Of a stretch of DNA of 64,000 bases, positions 63,147-64,000 are shown piece by piece. Source of the DNA: Dermatophagoides farinae (lineage: Eukaryota; Arthropoda; Arachnida; Sarcoptiformes; Pyroglyphidae); assembly GCF_024713945.1 (NCBI RefSeq), contig NC_134679.1, forward strand, positions 6,949,001 to 7,013,000, read 5' to 3'. Every line of letters begins with the position of its first letter. Position 1 is the first letter of the stretch. Below the pieces are notes generated by a model, which was not told the DNA's origin, searched no databases, and was given only the letters and a program-made list of their open reading frames with translations. The translations under genes were made by a program, and so were the position numbers.

Positions 63147-64000
63147 ATGAGCACAAAAGTAAGCACCTTTGCCGAAGTGGAAATGGAATTTTAATTATAA
63201 TTTCATTAAATGAGAACTATTCTTGATTATTATTAATTGATTAAATTTTAATTTTTTTATTTTTTACCCTTTGTAAAATTAGCCGACTGAAATGTACTCG
63301 GATCGTGGTTGTCATTCGTCGATTCAATCATCAAATGATCACGTAAATTGTTGTCGACAAATTCACATGCCACTTTTAACAGGTAACAATATCTTATTCA
63401 TTTAAACGGTTTTTTCAGTCATTTCTGTTTTGTAAAATAAGACAAATATCAAATTACAATGGCATATGCCTATTGGAAGAATGGTATGTCGGAAAAATTT
63501 GCCGTGTTTGATATATTTTTTCGTAAAAATCCATTCGGCGGAGAATTCACCGTTTTTGCTGGTCTTGAAGAATGTCTAAATTTTCTACAAGGATTTCATT
63601 ACACATCTGATGGTATTTGGATAGCTAATTTGTATGGATGGAATTAATAGAATTGTTGTTGTTGTTGTTATATTTTGATTTTGATAATAGATATTGATTT
63701 CTTTCGAAAAATTCTTTTCGATGATGTTGAAGATGAGTTTTTTGATTATCTATCAAAAATCACTGCCAAAGATGTTGTCCTTTATTCCGTAGCCGAAGGT
63801 TCGGTCGTATTTCCTAAAGAGCCATTGATGCGTATTGAAGGTCCACTTGTTGTTTGTCAATTATTGGAAACAACATTTTTAACTTTGGTTAATTATGCTT
63901 GTCTTATCGCTACAAATGCTGCCCGATATAAGATTGCAATTGATAATCGTAAAATTCAATTGCTTGAATTTGGACTTCGTCGTGCACAAGGTCCAGATGG
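63147..64000 (+). CDS. NAPRT: Nicotinate phosphoribosyltransferase, N-terminal part (cut by window edge)
   Basis: Rate-limiting enzyme of the Preiss-Handler route: nicotinate plus PRPP to nicotinate mononucleotide, leading to NAD. Exons: 63147-63158 (only MSTK, 12 nt), 63283-63382, 63442-63612, 63691 to beyond 64000. Phases agree and junctions fall in conserved motifs: [18 protein letters not shown] spans exons 2-3, [19 protein letters not shown] is in exon 3, YTSDDIDFFRK spans exons 3-4. Exon 4 has the family hallmarks [25 protein letters not shown] and [13 protein letters not shown], which is the substrate-binding region. About 200 residues are visible of an expected 540 or so. The first coding exon is very short, so an alternative upstream start cannot be excluded. 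Confidence 0.93.

Noticed and set aside
1-64000. Search for transposases, viral insertions and bacterial contamination
   Set aside because: All confident genes are intron-bearing or conserved animal genes. No transposase, integrase, reverse transcriptase or viral frame was recognised on either strand.

Overview
The window is nuclear DNA of a eukaryote, very probably an arthropod. It is AT-rich, protein genes are split by spliceosomal introns (GT...AG, mostly 57-120 nt), and the coding sequences carry long CAA, CAT and GAT runs that give Gln, His and Asn/Asp tracts. The gene set is animal: TAF11, RAD21, NPC1, a transmembrane adenylyl cyclase and a chitin-deacetylase-like protein. Base composition and short introns resemble astigmatid mites, but the species is an inference. 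Gene models were built by hand, joining frames at GT/AG sites so that the phase and the known family motifs agree across each junction.

Layout. 0-18 kb is compact housekeeping territory: the 3' end of a tRNA-like gene, EMC6 (+), CIAO1 (-), TAF11 (+), eIF3a (-), a small secreted six-cysteine beta-defensin-like protein (-), an SDR16C-type dehydrogenase (+), SUMO (-), RAD21 (+) and MOCS2A (+). CIAO1/TAF11 share a 246 bp divergent promoter. EMC6/CIAO1, TAF11/eIF3a and SDR/SUMO are convergent pairs. 17.9-25.4 kb is a non-coding desert before NPC1 (25.4-31.6 kb, nine exons). A second, 12.3 kb desert (31.6-43.9 kb) precedes an adenylyl cyclase of 20 proposed coding exons (43.9-58.3 kb). The end holds a secreted chitin-deacetylase-like protein that has lost metal ligands, a peptide-precursor-like gene built from tandem microexons, and the start of nicotinate phosphoribosyltransferase, cut by the window edge.

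The genes do not form one pathway. They cover ER membrane insertion (EMC6), cytosolic Fe-S assembly (CIAO1), transcription (TAF11), translation (eIF3a), SUMOylation, cohesion (RAD21), molybdenum cofactor (MOCS2A), sterol export (NPC1), cAMP signalling and NAD synthesis (NAPRT).

The most unusual item is the gene at 61353-62352. Eight in-frame phase-0 exons, five of them only 18, 3, 9, 12 and 12 nt, are separated by introns of 75-91 nt and encode a predicted secreted precursor with dibasic sites and a C-x6-C loop. Next are the beta-defensin-spaced peptide, the degenerate deacetylase and a start codon followed directly by an intron in EMC6.
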